Part shown: positions 7,660 through 19,074 of the stretch, in pieces
How the letters are laid out: the number at the start of each line of letters is the position of its first letter
How positions within the stretch are numbered: position 1 is the stretch's first letter
Assembly: GCF_007570935.1 (NCBI RefSeq)
Contig: NZ_VLLR01000001.1
Span: forward strand, 1,426,001 to 1,490,000
Direction of reading: 5' to 3'
Origin: Lactobacillus sp. LL6
GTDB lineage: Bacteria; Bacillota; Bacilli; Lactobacillales; Lactobacillaceae
DNA: 64,000 nt
Program-made: the position numbers and the translations under genes
The notes under the pieces: model-generated
What the model saw: only the letters and a program-made list of their open reading frames with translations
Told to the model about the DNA's origin: nothing
Database searches by the model: none

Positions 7660-8319
7660 TTAGTCAATTACTACAGCACCTTGTGAGGCTAGTGTATCAC
7701 GTACTAATTCGTGGCTTTCTCTACTTTCAATTAAGTCCTTAATCTCATCTTGATATTCTGCAAAATGCTTTGAATCAAGGTGTGCTTTGTACTCAGTGTC
7801 ATTTGAATATACTTCAAGTACAAACCATTCATCAGGATTACTCTTATCATTACCTGCAATGATCATTTCAACGCCAACTTCTTCGGCCATAGCATTGGTA
7901 ATTTCTTTCTTTATTGCATGTTCAAACTTATCCTCATTACCTTTTTTAACATTAATTTTATTAAGATGCATTACAAACTCGTTAGCATAAGAATTAAGAG
8001 CTTTATTTGGCTTTGTTGTAATAATTTGTGCATTCAAATCCCAAGTTTTTTGCTCTTGGGCAATTCTCTTAATAGTTTCTGCATACTCATCTGCATGATC
8101 AGCAGCAGTATATAAATCTTCAGCTATTGGACTACGGAACAATCTTACAACATAATTAATAGTTCCTTGGGCATCTTCATGACCACTACCAATAATCAAA
8201 GTATCAATTTGTGCTGGAATTGATTGATGCATATCATTTTCAGCTTCTCTAATATATTCTGCACGATCTTCTTTTTTGATAACTAACTTAGTTAACTTTA
8301 ATACAGGTGTATTGTCCAT
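7660..8319 (-). CDS. tandem ABM-domain protein (putative quinol monooxygenase), 219 aa
   Basis: Two copies of the small antibiotic-biosynthesis-monooxygenase (ABM) ferredoxin-like fold: residues about 5-100 and about 112-210, the second with the motif DEWFVLEVYSNDTEYKAHL followed by HFAEYQD. Single-domain relatives include YgiN-type quinol monooxygenases and heme-degrading IsdG-like proteins. Substrate is unknown here. The start ATG at 8319 has AGGAG upstream. It is a single gene, convergent with nothing and followed by the tRNA-Gln promoter. A role in redox or quinone detoxification is inference from the family only. Confidence 0.75.
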   Translation of the reverse strand: MDNTPVLKLTKLVIKKEDRAEYIREAENDMHQSIPAQIDTLIIGSGHEDAQGTINYVVRLFRSPIAEDLYTAADHADEYAETIKRIAQEQKTWDLNAQIITTKPNKALNSYANEFVMHLNKINVKKGNEDKFEHAIKKEITNAMAEEVGVEMIIAGNDKSNPDEWFVLEVYSNDTEYKAHLDSKHFAEYQDEIKDLIESRESHELVRDTLASQGAVVID

Positions 8320-8427
8320 TTTTTTCTCCTAAAAAATCTAATAAAAAATCTAGCTTATAAGTATATTTTAGAACTTATTATAAAAACAACAAGGCAAAAT
8401 ACACTTAAAATTATTTTTGATTTTCTA

Positions 8428-8453
8428 TTGACTTTTATTAAAAACAGTATAAT
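8428..8453 (+). promoter_or_regulatory. promoter of the brnQ T-box transcript
   Basis: TTGACT (8428-8433) and a perfect TATAAT (8448-8453), but only 14 bp apart. CTATTG at 8425-8430 gives a 17-bp spacing instead. Transcription would start near 8460, just before the T-box leader. Confidence 0.5.
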
Positions 8454-8485
8454 ATTATTAACAACAATTTAATTAATAAATCGCA

Positions 8486-8741
8486 ATGAGAAAGAAAAGT
8501 AGATCAAATAATAGCTTCCAGAGAGTCTCGATTGGTGTGAAGAGATAGCTTCCTTATTTGATTAAAAATCACTTTTGAGTCTAAAGCTTAAATTAAAGTA
8601 AGTTTTAGTGGGAGCGCCCATTATAGTCGCAGCGTATCGCCGGTTTGGCCGTACGTGTACGAGGTGTTTTAATAAGCACGAATATAGGGTGGTACCACGC
8701 TCAGCGTCCCTTAGTCCAAGTTGGACTAAGGGGCGTTTTTC
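8486..8741 (+). promoter_or_regulatory. T-box riboswitch, isoleucine specifier, with terminator
   Basis: A long untranslated leader ends with the T-box core AGGGTGGTACCACG (8686-8699) and an intrinsic terminator GCGTCCCTTAGTCCA / TGGACTAAGGGGCG plus T-run (8704-8741). In stem I, GATCAAATAA pairs with TTATTTGATT and AAAAG with CTTTT, leaving a loop with the AGTA-type 5' side and AAAAATCA on the 3' side. The codon ATC at 8568-8570 is the likely specifier, reading uncharged tRNA-Ile. Low isoleucine would then open transcription of brnQ. Confidence 0.9.
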
Positions 8742-8773
8742 TTTTTCATTAAGAAATTTTAGGAGGAAATATT

Positions 8774-10153
8774 ATGAATGAGTCAACCTCAACGAAACTC
8801 ACATTTAAAAAATATTTAGTAGTGGCTTCCCTTTTATTCGGGCTGTTTTTTGGAGCTGGGAACTTAATTTTTCCACTTCATTTGGGTCAATTAGCTGGAA
8901 AAAATTGGATGATGGCAGCTGTCGGATTCTTGATTACCGGAGTATTATTACCACTTTTATCAGTTTTAGCAGTGGCAGTCACACGTGCTGACGGAGTTTT
9001 TGACATTGGTAAACCTCTTGGAACTGGATTCGCATTAGTGTTTATGGTTTTAATCCATGCAACAATTGGACCACTTTTTGGAACTCCTCGTACTGCAACT
9101 GTCTCTTTTACAGTTGGACTTGCTCCGTTTATTGACAAACATTATCAATCTGTAGCATTACTTGTATTTTCAGCATTATTTTTTGCAGCAGCATTTTACT
9201 TCTCATATCGAGAAAACGACATCTTAACTAATATTGGTAAAATCTTAAATCCAGTATTTTTAGGACTTTTATTTTTAGTCTTTGTAGTTGCTTTTGCTCG
9301 TCCTTTAGGCAATCCTGCAACTGCCCCCGTAACTCCCAACTATGTTCATGGTGCGCTTGTTAATGGATTTTTAGAAGGTTATAACACAATGGATGCCTTA
9401 GCTGGATTAGCATTTGGTGTAACTGTTGTAACAGCAATTCGCCTAATGGGGCAAAAATCAAGTAAAGATGTTTCTAAAGTAGTTGCAAAGTCCGGCGTCC
9501 TTTCAATGGGTGCTGTTGCTGTAATTTATGTTCTTTTAATCATTTTAGGTGCAATGTCACTTGGTCGTTTTAAGGTATCTGCAGATGGCGGTGTTGCATT
9601 TAATCAATTAGTAAACGCATATGCTGGTAATTTTGGACAAATTGTCTTAGCATTCTTACTAACAGTAACTTGTTTAACAACTGCTGTGGGATTAGTAGCT
9701 GCCTTTGCTCAAGATTTTCACAATCATTTTCCTAAAGTCAGCTACCACACTTGGCTTGCATTAAGTTGCTTTGCTTCATTCTTAGCCGCAAACTTTGGTC
9801 TTGATCAAATCATTGCTTGGTCGACTCCAATGTTAATGTTCTTATACCCTCTTTCAATGGTACTTATCTTACTTTCAGTAGCGTCCCCACTTTTCAAACG
9901 AGATGGTGTAGTATACTTCTGGGTAGTAATGCTTACTGTAGTTCCTGCACTGGGCGATATGGTTGTAGCTTTTCCAAGTGTTGTTAGCCAAAGTACCTTT
10001 GGCACATGGGTAGCTTCTTTAAGAAATGTATTGCCTTTAGCAAGCGTGGGACTTTCATGGCTTTTACCCGCTCTTGCAGGATTAGTAATTGGATTAGTCG
10101 TTCATGTATTTCGCCGCAAAAAATTATCTTACAATGAAATGGAATTAGATTAG
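8774..10153 (+). CDS. brnQ: branched-chain amino acid:cation symporter BrnQ, 459 aa
   Basis: Integral membrane importer of leucine, isoleucine and valine (LIVCS family). The start LLFGLFFGAGNLIFPLHLGQ is the hallmark first helix, and about 12 hydrophobic segments follow, with RTATVSFTVG and TTAVGLVAAFAQDF as conserved blocks. Length matches the family. The ATG at 8774 has AGGAGGAAATATT in front. It is transcribed alone behind an isoleucine T-box, which fits its role, and ends at a hairpin terminator shared with the convergent glucosidase gene. Confidence 0.95.
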   Translation: MNESTSTKLTFKKYLVVASLLFGLFFGAGNLIFPLHLGQLAGKNWMMAAVGFLITGVLLPLLSVLAVAVTRADGVFDIGKPLGTGFALVFMVLIHATIGPLFGTPRTATVSFTVGLAPFIDKHYQSVALLVFSALFFAAAFYFSYRENDILTNIGKILNPVFLGLLFLVFVVAFARPLGNPATAPVTPNYVHGALVNGFLEGYNTMDALAGLAFGVTVVTAIRLMGQKSSKDVSKVVAKSGVLSMGAVAVIYVLLIILGAMSLGRFKVSADGGVAFNQLVNAYAGNFGQIVLAFLLTVTCLTTAVGLVAAFAQDFHNHFPKVSYHTWLALSCFASFLAANFGLDQIIAWSTPMLMFLYPLSMVLILLSVASPLFKRDGVVYFWVVMLTVVPALGDMVVAFPSVVSQSTFGTWVASLRNVLPLASVGLSWLLPALAGLVIGLVVHVFRRKKLSYNEMELD

Positions 10154-10180
10154 TATTTCCTGGGAAATATTTCTCATATT

Positions 10181-10211
10181 AAAAATGCGTTGTCATTGAC
10201 AGCGCATTTTT
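10181..10211. terminator. bidirectional terminator between brnQ and the glucosidase gene
   Basis: AAAAATGCGTTGTC / GACAGCGCATTTTT with a three-base loop; T-runs on both sides serve the two convergent genes. A separate short palindrome TATTTCC-TG-GGAAATA overlaps 10154-10169. Confidence 0.8.
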
Positions 10212-10223
10212 AATTATATTAGT

Positions 10224-11738
<1,515 letters not shown>

Positions 11739-11753
11739 TTATTATAAACTTAT

Positions 11754-13857
<2,104 letters not shown>

Positions 13858-13867
13858 TAAGTATGTA

Positions 13868-14710
13868 TTATTTAATTTTTTGTCTACTTGTAACTCGCCA
13901 AATATGTAAAACAAGGTAAAAACGGTCATCTTGCTTTAAAATCCAGCCCATTTTTGCGTGTAAAAAAGTAGCTATTCTTTCTTCTGTTTCATAAGCATGA
14001 TGATACTTTATCTTCATGAATGCAAGAAGGGATGAATCAAGTTCTGCGGTGTCTGTTGATTGATTTCTAAGCAACCTTACAAATAAAGCTCGTAAATGAG
14101 TAATAAAACGACTATAGTTAAAAGAATCTGTATCTAATGTCATCTGATAATCAAACTGGATAATATTAATAATTCCTTTGATTAATTCTGTAATTTGAAT
14201 CGTTTCTTGAATTTGACTGTCATTAGAAGAAGCATTTACTAAGTGATAAGTCATTAAGACTTGTTCACTTTTAGGCAAATTAATATCTAATTCTTGATTG
14301 ATCAACTTAATAACTTCTTTAGAAGTAGCAAATTCTTTAGGAAAAAGATTCTTAACTTCCCAGCGAGTATTATTATCACTTAAATCAATATTATCTTTAA
14401 CTCTAGTAACGGCAAAATCAATGTGATCTGCCAAAGCTAAATATTGAAAGTCATTAAATTTAATATCCAGTATCGGCTCTACCATCTTAACAACTTGAGT
14501 AGTCACATCAAGTGTTTTAGCGCTTATGTCCTGAACCTGATCTAAGTTTATTTGATCATCAGTCGTAACAAACGTGCGCTCAATTTTGGTTTTATCAACT
14601 TTATCGCCCTTTTTAAGACCAAAGCCAATCCCTTTGCCAAGAACTACTTCTTCTTTACCATTATCATTTACAATTGCGGCGCTATTATTTAATTGTTTTA
14701 GAAAATCCAT
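13868..14710 (-). CDS. licT: LicT/BglG-family transcription antiterminator, 280 aa
   Basis: RNA-binding antiterminator that lets polymerase read through terminators in beta-glucoside operons when substrate is present. The N-terminal co-antiterminator domain (about 1-58; NNSAAIVND, VVLGKGIGFGLKKGD) binds RAT RNA. Two PTS regulation domains follow (about 65-170 and 171-280), with conserved histidines in ALADHIDFAVTR and MTYHL, the sites that PTS enzymes phosphorylate. ATG at 14710 follows AGGTAGGTGA. RAT-terminator pairs lie both before this gene and before the PTS gene, so it probably also controls itself. Confidence 0.93.
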   Translation of the reverse strand: MDFLKQLNNSAAIVNDNGKEEVVLGKGIGFGLKKGDKVDKTKIERTFVTTDDQINLDQVQDISAKTLDVTTQVVKMVEPILDIKFNDFQYLALADHIDFAVTRVKDNIDLSDNNTRWEVKNLFPKEFATSKEVIKLINQELDINLPKSEQVLMTYHLVNASSNDSQIQETIQITELIKGIINIIQFDYQMTLDTDSFNYSRFITHLRALFVRLLRNQSTDTAELDSSLLAFMKIKYHHAYETEERIATFLHAKMGWILKQDDRFYLVLHIWRVTSRQKIK

Positions 14711-14743
14711 TCAACGAATCACCTACCTTTTTGCAAAATTAAA

Positions 14744-14818
14744 AGCCACCATAAATAACCTTAACAAACACGCTTGATTATTTATAGTAGCTAAGACCTG
14801 ATTTAATCAGTAATCCGC
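14744..14818 (-). promoter_or_regulatory. RAT site and terminator ahead of licT
   Basis: Terminator arms AGCTACTATAAATAA (14792-14778) and TTATTTATGGTGGCT (14758-14744) pair over 15 positions with G-U pairs, followed by TTTTAATTTT. The RAT-like sequence GGATTACTGATTAAATCAGG (14816-14797) lies immediately upstream and overlaps the 5' arm region. Confidence 0.8.
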
Positions 14819-14833
14819 TTCTTTACGTTTACT

Positions 14834-14862
14834 ATAATAGCAATTTGTGTAAGCGGTGTCAA
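14834..14862 (-). promoter_or_regulatory. promoter of the beta-glucoside operon
   Basis: TTGACA (14862-14857), 17-bp spacer, TATTAT (14839-14834). The start would be near 14827, right before the RAT-terminator element. Confidence 0.8.
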
Positions 14863-15045
14863 TACCGGAGATGTTTTTCTACGTAAAGTCAAGTATATCA
14901 AGATGTTTAATTATCTTATTTTGATATATTTGGATTTCTTTGTTTTAATGGTGCGAATTATTTCAATTATGAAAGTACTGCAAAAGACTTCAAAGAAATT
15001 ACCTCTTTGAAGCTAAGTTAGAGTATAATGAAGCTGATCAGTTAA

Positions 15046-16263
15046 TTACGATTTACGTCTTTGATTTTGTTTGGCGACTTCGTAACTATACAACTGATCA
15101 TTTTTGATTAGTGCATAAATAGTACGGATTAGCTTATGCACTGAAGCTATTGCAATCTTCTTGAAGCCTTTGCTTTGAGAAGATTTTTTATTTTCATAGT
15201 AATCCGCAATATGGCAAGGATTGGTCTTTGAAGCATTGTCTATTTGACCAACTGCCCGATAAAGAATCTTACGTGCAATAGCGTTACCATGTTTAGTGAT
15301 ACCAAGGCGGGAATCCATTTGGCCTGACTGGTATCTGCCCGGATCAATTCCAATAAAAGCATCAATCTTGTTAGGGTTGTCGAATCTCCTGATATCTCCG
15401 AGCTCTGCCAAAACACGTACTGCAGTAGTCTGGGCGAAGCCAGGGATACTTGTGAGGATTTCTAGATCACGATTAGGCAGCTTTTTAGATATATCAACCA
15501 TTTGCTTAAGCCGCTCATCTCTGTCCTGATCAAGCTGGATGAGACGTTGGGCATAGTAAATTACATCGCTGGTTTCAGGACTATCAAGCTCTGCTACGGG
15601 ATATGCTTTATTGGCAAGTTCTTTTAATCCTTGAGCAATTTTTTGAGCACGTTTGATGCCATAGCCTTTAAAATCCTTGATTTTATTGATAATATCTTCT
15701 GCTTCAATCTCTCTGACCGTTTGGCAATGCGGAAATAGTTTAACTAATTCCCAATAATTGCGGTTCTTGGGTGTAGAAACCACTGTTTCAATTTCAGGGA
15801 AAGTCAATTGCAAGATACGGTGAAGACGATTCTTGGCACTGACAATGTCGGAAGTCAATTCTTCATAAGAGCGGCTTAAGGCACGCAATCTATGATAATC
15901 TTCGGCTTCTTGTTTATTTGCCTTGTGTCTGTTTTGAAGCTGAATTCTGGCTAAATTATAGGCATCTGTTTTGTCGGTTTTATTATGACGAAGTCCCTGA
16001 TCCATTTCTTTCTTAGCTTTTAAAGGATTAAGGATCACGTAATCATAGCCATAGTCTTCTAGAAACTTCTGCAGTCTTCTTGAATAGACCCCGGTAGCTT
16101 CAAAAATGATCTGAGGATGCTTTGAGAATACTGCAAGATTCTTGAGCAGCTCTTTAAATCCAAATGAATCGTTAGAGATCTTAAACTCTTTCCTGGTATC
16201 ATCCATTAACATACAAATACTGGATTCACGGCTGCTTACATCAATTCCAAAAACAATATCCAT
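15046..16263 (-). CDS. IS110-family transposase, 405 aa
   Basis: DEDD-type recombinase of IS110 elements. The N-terminal RuvC-like domain shows GIDVSS, FEATGVYSRRL and KTDKTDAYNLARI; the C-terminal transposase_20 domain shows LTSIPGFAQTTAVRVLAELGDI and FIGIDPGRYQSGQ, which includes the serine region. A TTG at 16269 is in frame, but GAGG lies 8 nt before the ATG at 16263, so I start there. It appears full length and intact. The untranslated sequence upstream is about 180-240 nt and structured, as expected for the bridge-RNA end of these elements. Element boundaries cannot be fixed because IS110 elements lack clear terminal repeats. Confidence 0.9.
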   Translation of the reverse strand: MDIVFGIDVSSRESSICMLMDDTRKEFKISNDSFGFKELLKNLAVFSKHPQIIFEATGVYSRRLQKFLEDYGYDYVILNPLKAKKEMDQGLRHNKTDKTDAYNLARIQLQNRHKANKQEAEDYHRLRALSRSYEELTSDIVSAKNRLHRILQLTFPEIETVVSTPKNRNYWELVKLFPHCQTVREIEAEDIINKIKDFKGYGIKRAQKIAQGLKELANKAYPVAELDSPETSDVIYYAQRLIQLDQDRDERLKQMVDISKKLPNRDLEILTSIPGFAQTTAVRVLAELGDIRRFDNPNKIDAFIGIDPGRYQSGQMDSRLGITKHGNAIARKILYRAVGQIDNASKTNPCHIADYYENKKSSQSKGFKKIAIASVHKLIRTIYALIKNDQLYSYEVAKQNQRRKS

Positions 16264-16285
16264 CTTCAATACCTCGCTGTTTCTA

Positions 16286-16445
16286 AGTGATAAAACTGAT
16301 TTATCCAGGCAGTCAGACTTAATTTTCTAAACTCGGCATCAGGTGCCCACATTCTTCGAGGAAGCTACTAACTGCAAGATAAAACTGCCAGTTTTTTATT
16401 CGGCGTCATGCGCCTAAACACCTCTCGGCATATTGTTTTATCACT
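16286..16445 (-). ncRNA. candidate bridge RNA region upstream of the IS110 transposase
   Basis: IS110 elements of the IS621 type encode a structured RNA in the long end before the transposase that pairs with target and donor DNA. Here an 11-bp inverted repeat AGTGATAAAAC / GTTTTATCACT (16286-16296, 16435-16445) encloses about 140 nt with two compact hairpins, AAAACTG-C-CAGTTTT (near 16381-16395) and GGCG-CATGA-CGCC (near 16402-16414). Position and structure fit; loops that match the flanks cannot be assigned by eye. Confidence 0.4.
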
Positions 16446-16470
16446 ATTTAAAGTTTACGGCTAAACGAAA

Positions 16471-16512
16471 AATAGTGAATCAATTATCCCGTCGGATAAT
16501 CAATCCACTATT
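16471..16512 (-). terminator. strong hairpin with T-run upstream of the IS110 element
   Basis: Paired arms AATAGTG/CACTATT and ATTATCC/GGATAAT form one long interrupted stem, followed on the minus strand by TTTTT. It may be an old terminator or a part of the IS110 end. Confidence 0.55.
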
Positions 16513-16597
16513 AAGCTTAGAATGTTTTTTATATAAAAATCACTATTTTAGTTTATAATTGAAAGTGGTTACAAATTTTGAAAATAGGAGAATAATT

Positions 16598-17410
16598 ATG
16601 GCAATTAAATTGATAGCTCTCGATATTGATGGTACATTACTTAATTCTGACGGAGAAATTTTAGGAAGTACTAAAAAAGCAATCACCAGAGCTCTTGATA
16701 AAGGGATAAGGGTTGTACTTTGTTCTGGTCGTCCAATTGATGGATTAACTAATTTTCTTAATGAATTAGGAATTAAGGGTTCTGGTGAATATGTTATCAC
16801 TTTAAATGGTGCACTTATACGTAATACTGATGCTGATATCATCACAGAAAATTTGGTTCCAAATAGTTTCTATCGCGAAATGACGGCTTTTGGTTTAGCT
16901 CACAAAATTCCCTTTAACATTGTTGATTCAAATTCTCGCATTATTACCGCAGATCACAATGTTGATCCTATGATTTATCGTCAAGCTTATGAAAATAATG
17001 CCCCACTTTATATTCGAACTCCTGACGAAATGCCTGAAGACAATATTCGTATTGCTAAAGGCTGTTATGTAGGTGATGCAGCTTTACTTGATGAATGGGA
17101 GCCAGTTATTAAAAAGAAATTTGGAAAAGCACTTAATGTCATGCGAACAGAAAACACATTTTTAGAATTATTGAATAAAGCAGTTAATAAAGGTGCAGCT
17201 CTTAAAATTTTGGCAGAAAAATTAAATCTTAGTTCTGATGAGGTGATGGTCATCGGAGATGAAAGAAATGACATTGAAATGTTTAATTATGCTGGTACCT
17301 CTGTTTGCATGGGAAATGGTCAAGAAGATGCAAAAAAGGCAGCAGATTATGTAACTGGGTCTAATGATAGAGATGGAATCGCAGAAGCTTTTGAAAAATT
17401 TGTATTTTAA
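16598..17410 (+). CDS. Cof-type HAD-superfamily phosphatase, 270 aa
   Basis: Cytoplasmic haloacid-dehalogenase-fold sugar-phosphate phosphatase. HAD motif I is ALDIDGTLLNSDG, motif II VLCSGR, and motifs III-IV GDERNDIEMFNYAGTSVCMGNG, all intact, with a C2B-type cap between them. A TTG at 16559 would add 13 residues without a ribosome site; AGGAG with 7-nt spacing precedes the ATG at 16598. It is a single gene with a TATAAT box at 16554-16559 and a terminator shared with the convergent phosphatase. Substrate cannot be told from sequence. Confidence 0.9.
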   Translation: MAIKLIALDIDGTLLNSDGEILGSTKKAITRALDKGIRVVLCSGRPIDGLTNFLNELGIKGSGEYVITLNGALIRNTDADIITENLVPNSFYREMTAFGLAHKIPFNIVDSNSRIITADHNVDPMIYRQAYENNAPLYIRTPDEMPEDNIRIAKGCYVGDAALLDEWEPVIKKKFGKALNVMRTENTFLELLNKAVNKGAALKILAEKLNLSSDEVMVIGDERNDIEMFNYAGTSVCMGNGQEDAKKAADYVTGSNDRDGIAEAFEKFVF

Positions 17411-17449
17411 AAAAGAATGGTTTAATCATCATGACTAAACCATTCTTTT
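17411..17449. terminator. bidirectional terminator between two phosphatase genes
   Basis: AAAAGAATGGTTTA / TAAACCATTCTTTT with a loop that can extend by TCAT/ATGA; A-run and T-run on the two sides. Confidence 0.85.
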
Positions 17450-17453
17450 TTTG

Positions 17454-18029
17454 CTATTTCATATTTTCTGCTGGCCAAACATATTCTTCAAAGTGTGGCC
17501 TACTATCTTCAAACGTAAGCTTTACAAAGCTTGCATTGCCAAATCCAGCAAAATCCTTCTTTTCAGTAAATTCACGTACATATTTTGCTAAAATATCGCC
17601 ATGCCCTACTACAAGTGCTGTTTCACCATCTTGCATCCCATACAAAATCTCAACAATTGCACGTTTCATTCTAGCTATAACATCTTCATTTTTTTCCATA
17701 GTTGGATCAATATTTTCATTACCATAATTCCAAGGAAGCAAAAATTCATCTCGTCCCTCAAAAATACCGTAGCATTTTTCACGCAAATCTTTAAGCCGCA
17801 CATAATTCATCTTATGAGCAGTAATAATTTCTAAAGTATCACTTGCACGCTCTTGAGTTGAAGAAAAAGCTTTATCAAATTTGACGCCATTTTTAATGAA
17901 ATAATCCCGTGTCATTTCAACTTGGCGAATTCCACGTTCATTTAAAGGTGAATCGCATTGCCCTTGTACCTTATGATAAAAATTGAAATACGTTTGACCA
18001 TGTCGAACTAGATAGATAGTTTTTGTCAT
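17454..18029 (-). CDS. histidine phosphatase family (phosphoglycerate mutase-like), 191 aa
   Basis: Phosphatase with the catalytic motif YLVRHGQTYFN at the N-terminus, SSTQERASDTLEII in the middle, and the second histidine in ALVVGHGDI. The frame extends to 18056, but GGAGG lies 6 nt before the ATG at 18029, giving the usual start just ahead of the RHG motif. Such proteins act on phosphorylated metabolites rather than being glycolytic mutases. Single gene, transcribed toward the shared terminator. Confidence 0.9.
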   Translation of the reverse strand: MTKTIYLVRHGQTYFNFYHKVQGQCDSPLNERGIRQVEMTRDYFIKNGVKFDKAFSSTQERASDTLEIITAHKMNYVRLKDLREKCYGIFEGRDEFLLPWNYGNENIDPTMEKNEDVIARMKRAIVEILYGMQDGETALVVGHGDILAKYVREFTEKKDFAGFGNASFVKLTFEDSRPHFEEYVWPAENMK

Positions 18030-18093
18030 AATTTTCCTCCGATAGGTTAGATTCAATGCTTCTATCCTATCAGAAAGTCGCCTTTATCAGCAA

Positions 18094-19074
18094 CTAATCT
18101 AAAAGTTTTACATGATAATTTTTAAAAGCAGCTAACGAATTCCAATTAACATCTTGTTCTAAATTTAATTTTGTTTCTGCATTAACTATAGTTTCTTCTT
18201 TCAAATCCATATTTTTTCTCACTTGATTTGAAACTCGTTGTAATTCTGCAGTAGGAGCAACTTGCATAGCAACTTTCTCAATCCATGCATCATGAGCATG
18301 AATATATCCATCTTCAATTTTATTTAAAGCTGGTTTGTATTTTAATCCAACTTCAATTATTTTATCCATTGGAAAGTTTGTCTTAACTTCTTTATTAATT
18401 ATTTGGGAGACTTTTTGATAGTAATGAATTGAAGTTACGTTAAGTAATTTTTTTACTATACTAAAAATTATCTGTCTTTGTCTCATTTGTCGACCATAAT
18501 CACCTTTTGGATCATCATAACGCATTCTAGAATAATCGAGAGCTTGTGTACCATTCAAATGCATCTTTCCTTTTTTAAACTTAGTATGATAAGTGAAATT
18601 AAATGGTACTTCAACATCTACTCCACCAATTTCATCAACTAAATTTTTAACAGTTTTCATATTTACTTCCATATAATAATTAACTGGTACATTTAAAAGC
18701 GAAGAAACTGTTTTTGAGGCTGTTTTTGAACCTCCAACTTGATAAGCAGAATTAATCTTAAACCAAAATTTTTTATTCTTCTGTTCAATTTGCACTAATA
18801 AATCTCTTGGAATTGAAGTTATAGTTATTTTTTCTTTTTTGGGATTTAACGTTACCAAAATCATCGTATCAGAATTTCCTTTATCATGTCTTCCCTCAAT
18901 ACCTTGATCTACTCCAAGTATCAAAAACGAAATTGGCTTTTGACTTGCTAATGTTTGTGGAATATTTTTCTTATTTATATTTTGATGATTCTGAATAGCA
19001 AAAAATCCCAAAATAACAAACATACTCAAAAAAATAATTACTACAATTGATTTTTTAAACTTAATTTTACTCAC
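18094..19074 (-). CDS. LytR-CpsA-Psr (LCP) family cell-wall glycopolymer ligase, 326 aa
   Basis: Membrane-anchored extracellular enzyme that attaches teichoic acid or capsule chains to peptidoglycan. One N-terminal membrane segment (about 10-28) is followed by the LCP domain (about 48-210): SFLILGVDQG, the arginine/aspartate motifs NSDTMILVTLNP and TSIPRDLLV, and LDYSRMRYDDPKGDYGRQMRQR. The start overlaps the end of the acyltransferase gene: GTG at 19074 is placed best behind GAAAG, with an in-frame TTG three bases earlier. The overlap indicates translational coupling, suggesting both enzymes modify the same wall polymer. Confidence 0.9.
   Translation of the reverse strand: MSKIKFKKSIVVIIFLSMFVILGFFAIQNHQNINKKNIPQTLASQKPISFLILGVDQGIEGRHDKGNSDTMILVTLNPKKEKITITSIPRDLLVQIEQKNKKFWFKINSAYQVGGSKTASKTVSSLLNVPVNYYMEVNMKTVKNLVDEIGGVDVEVPFNFTYHTKFKKGKMHLNGTQALDYSRMRYDDPKGDYGRQMRQRQIIFSIVKKLLNVTSIHYYQKVSQIINKEVKTNFPMDKIIEVGLKYKPALNKIEDGYIHAHDAWIEKVAMQVAPTAELQRVSNQVRKNMDLKEETIVNAETKLNLEQDVNWNSLAAFKNYHVKLLD

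Noticed and set aside
10154-10169. Palindrome TATTTCC-TG-GGAAATA at the brnQ stop, similar to ATTTCCCGGGAAAT at the adhE stop (41219-41232)
   Set aside because: Both are short and lie next to stronger terminators; two cases are too few to call a shared element.
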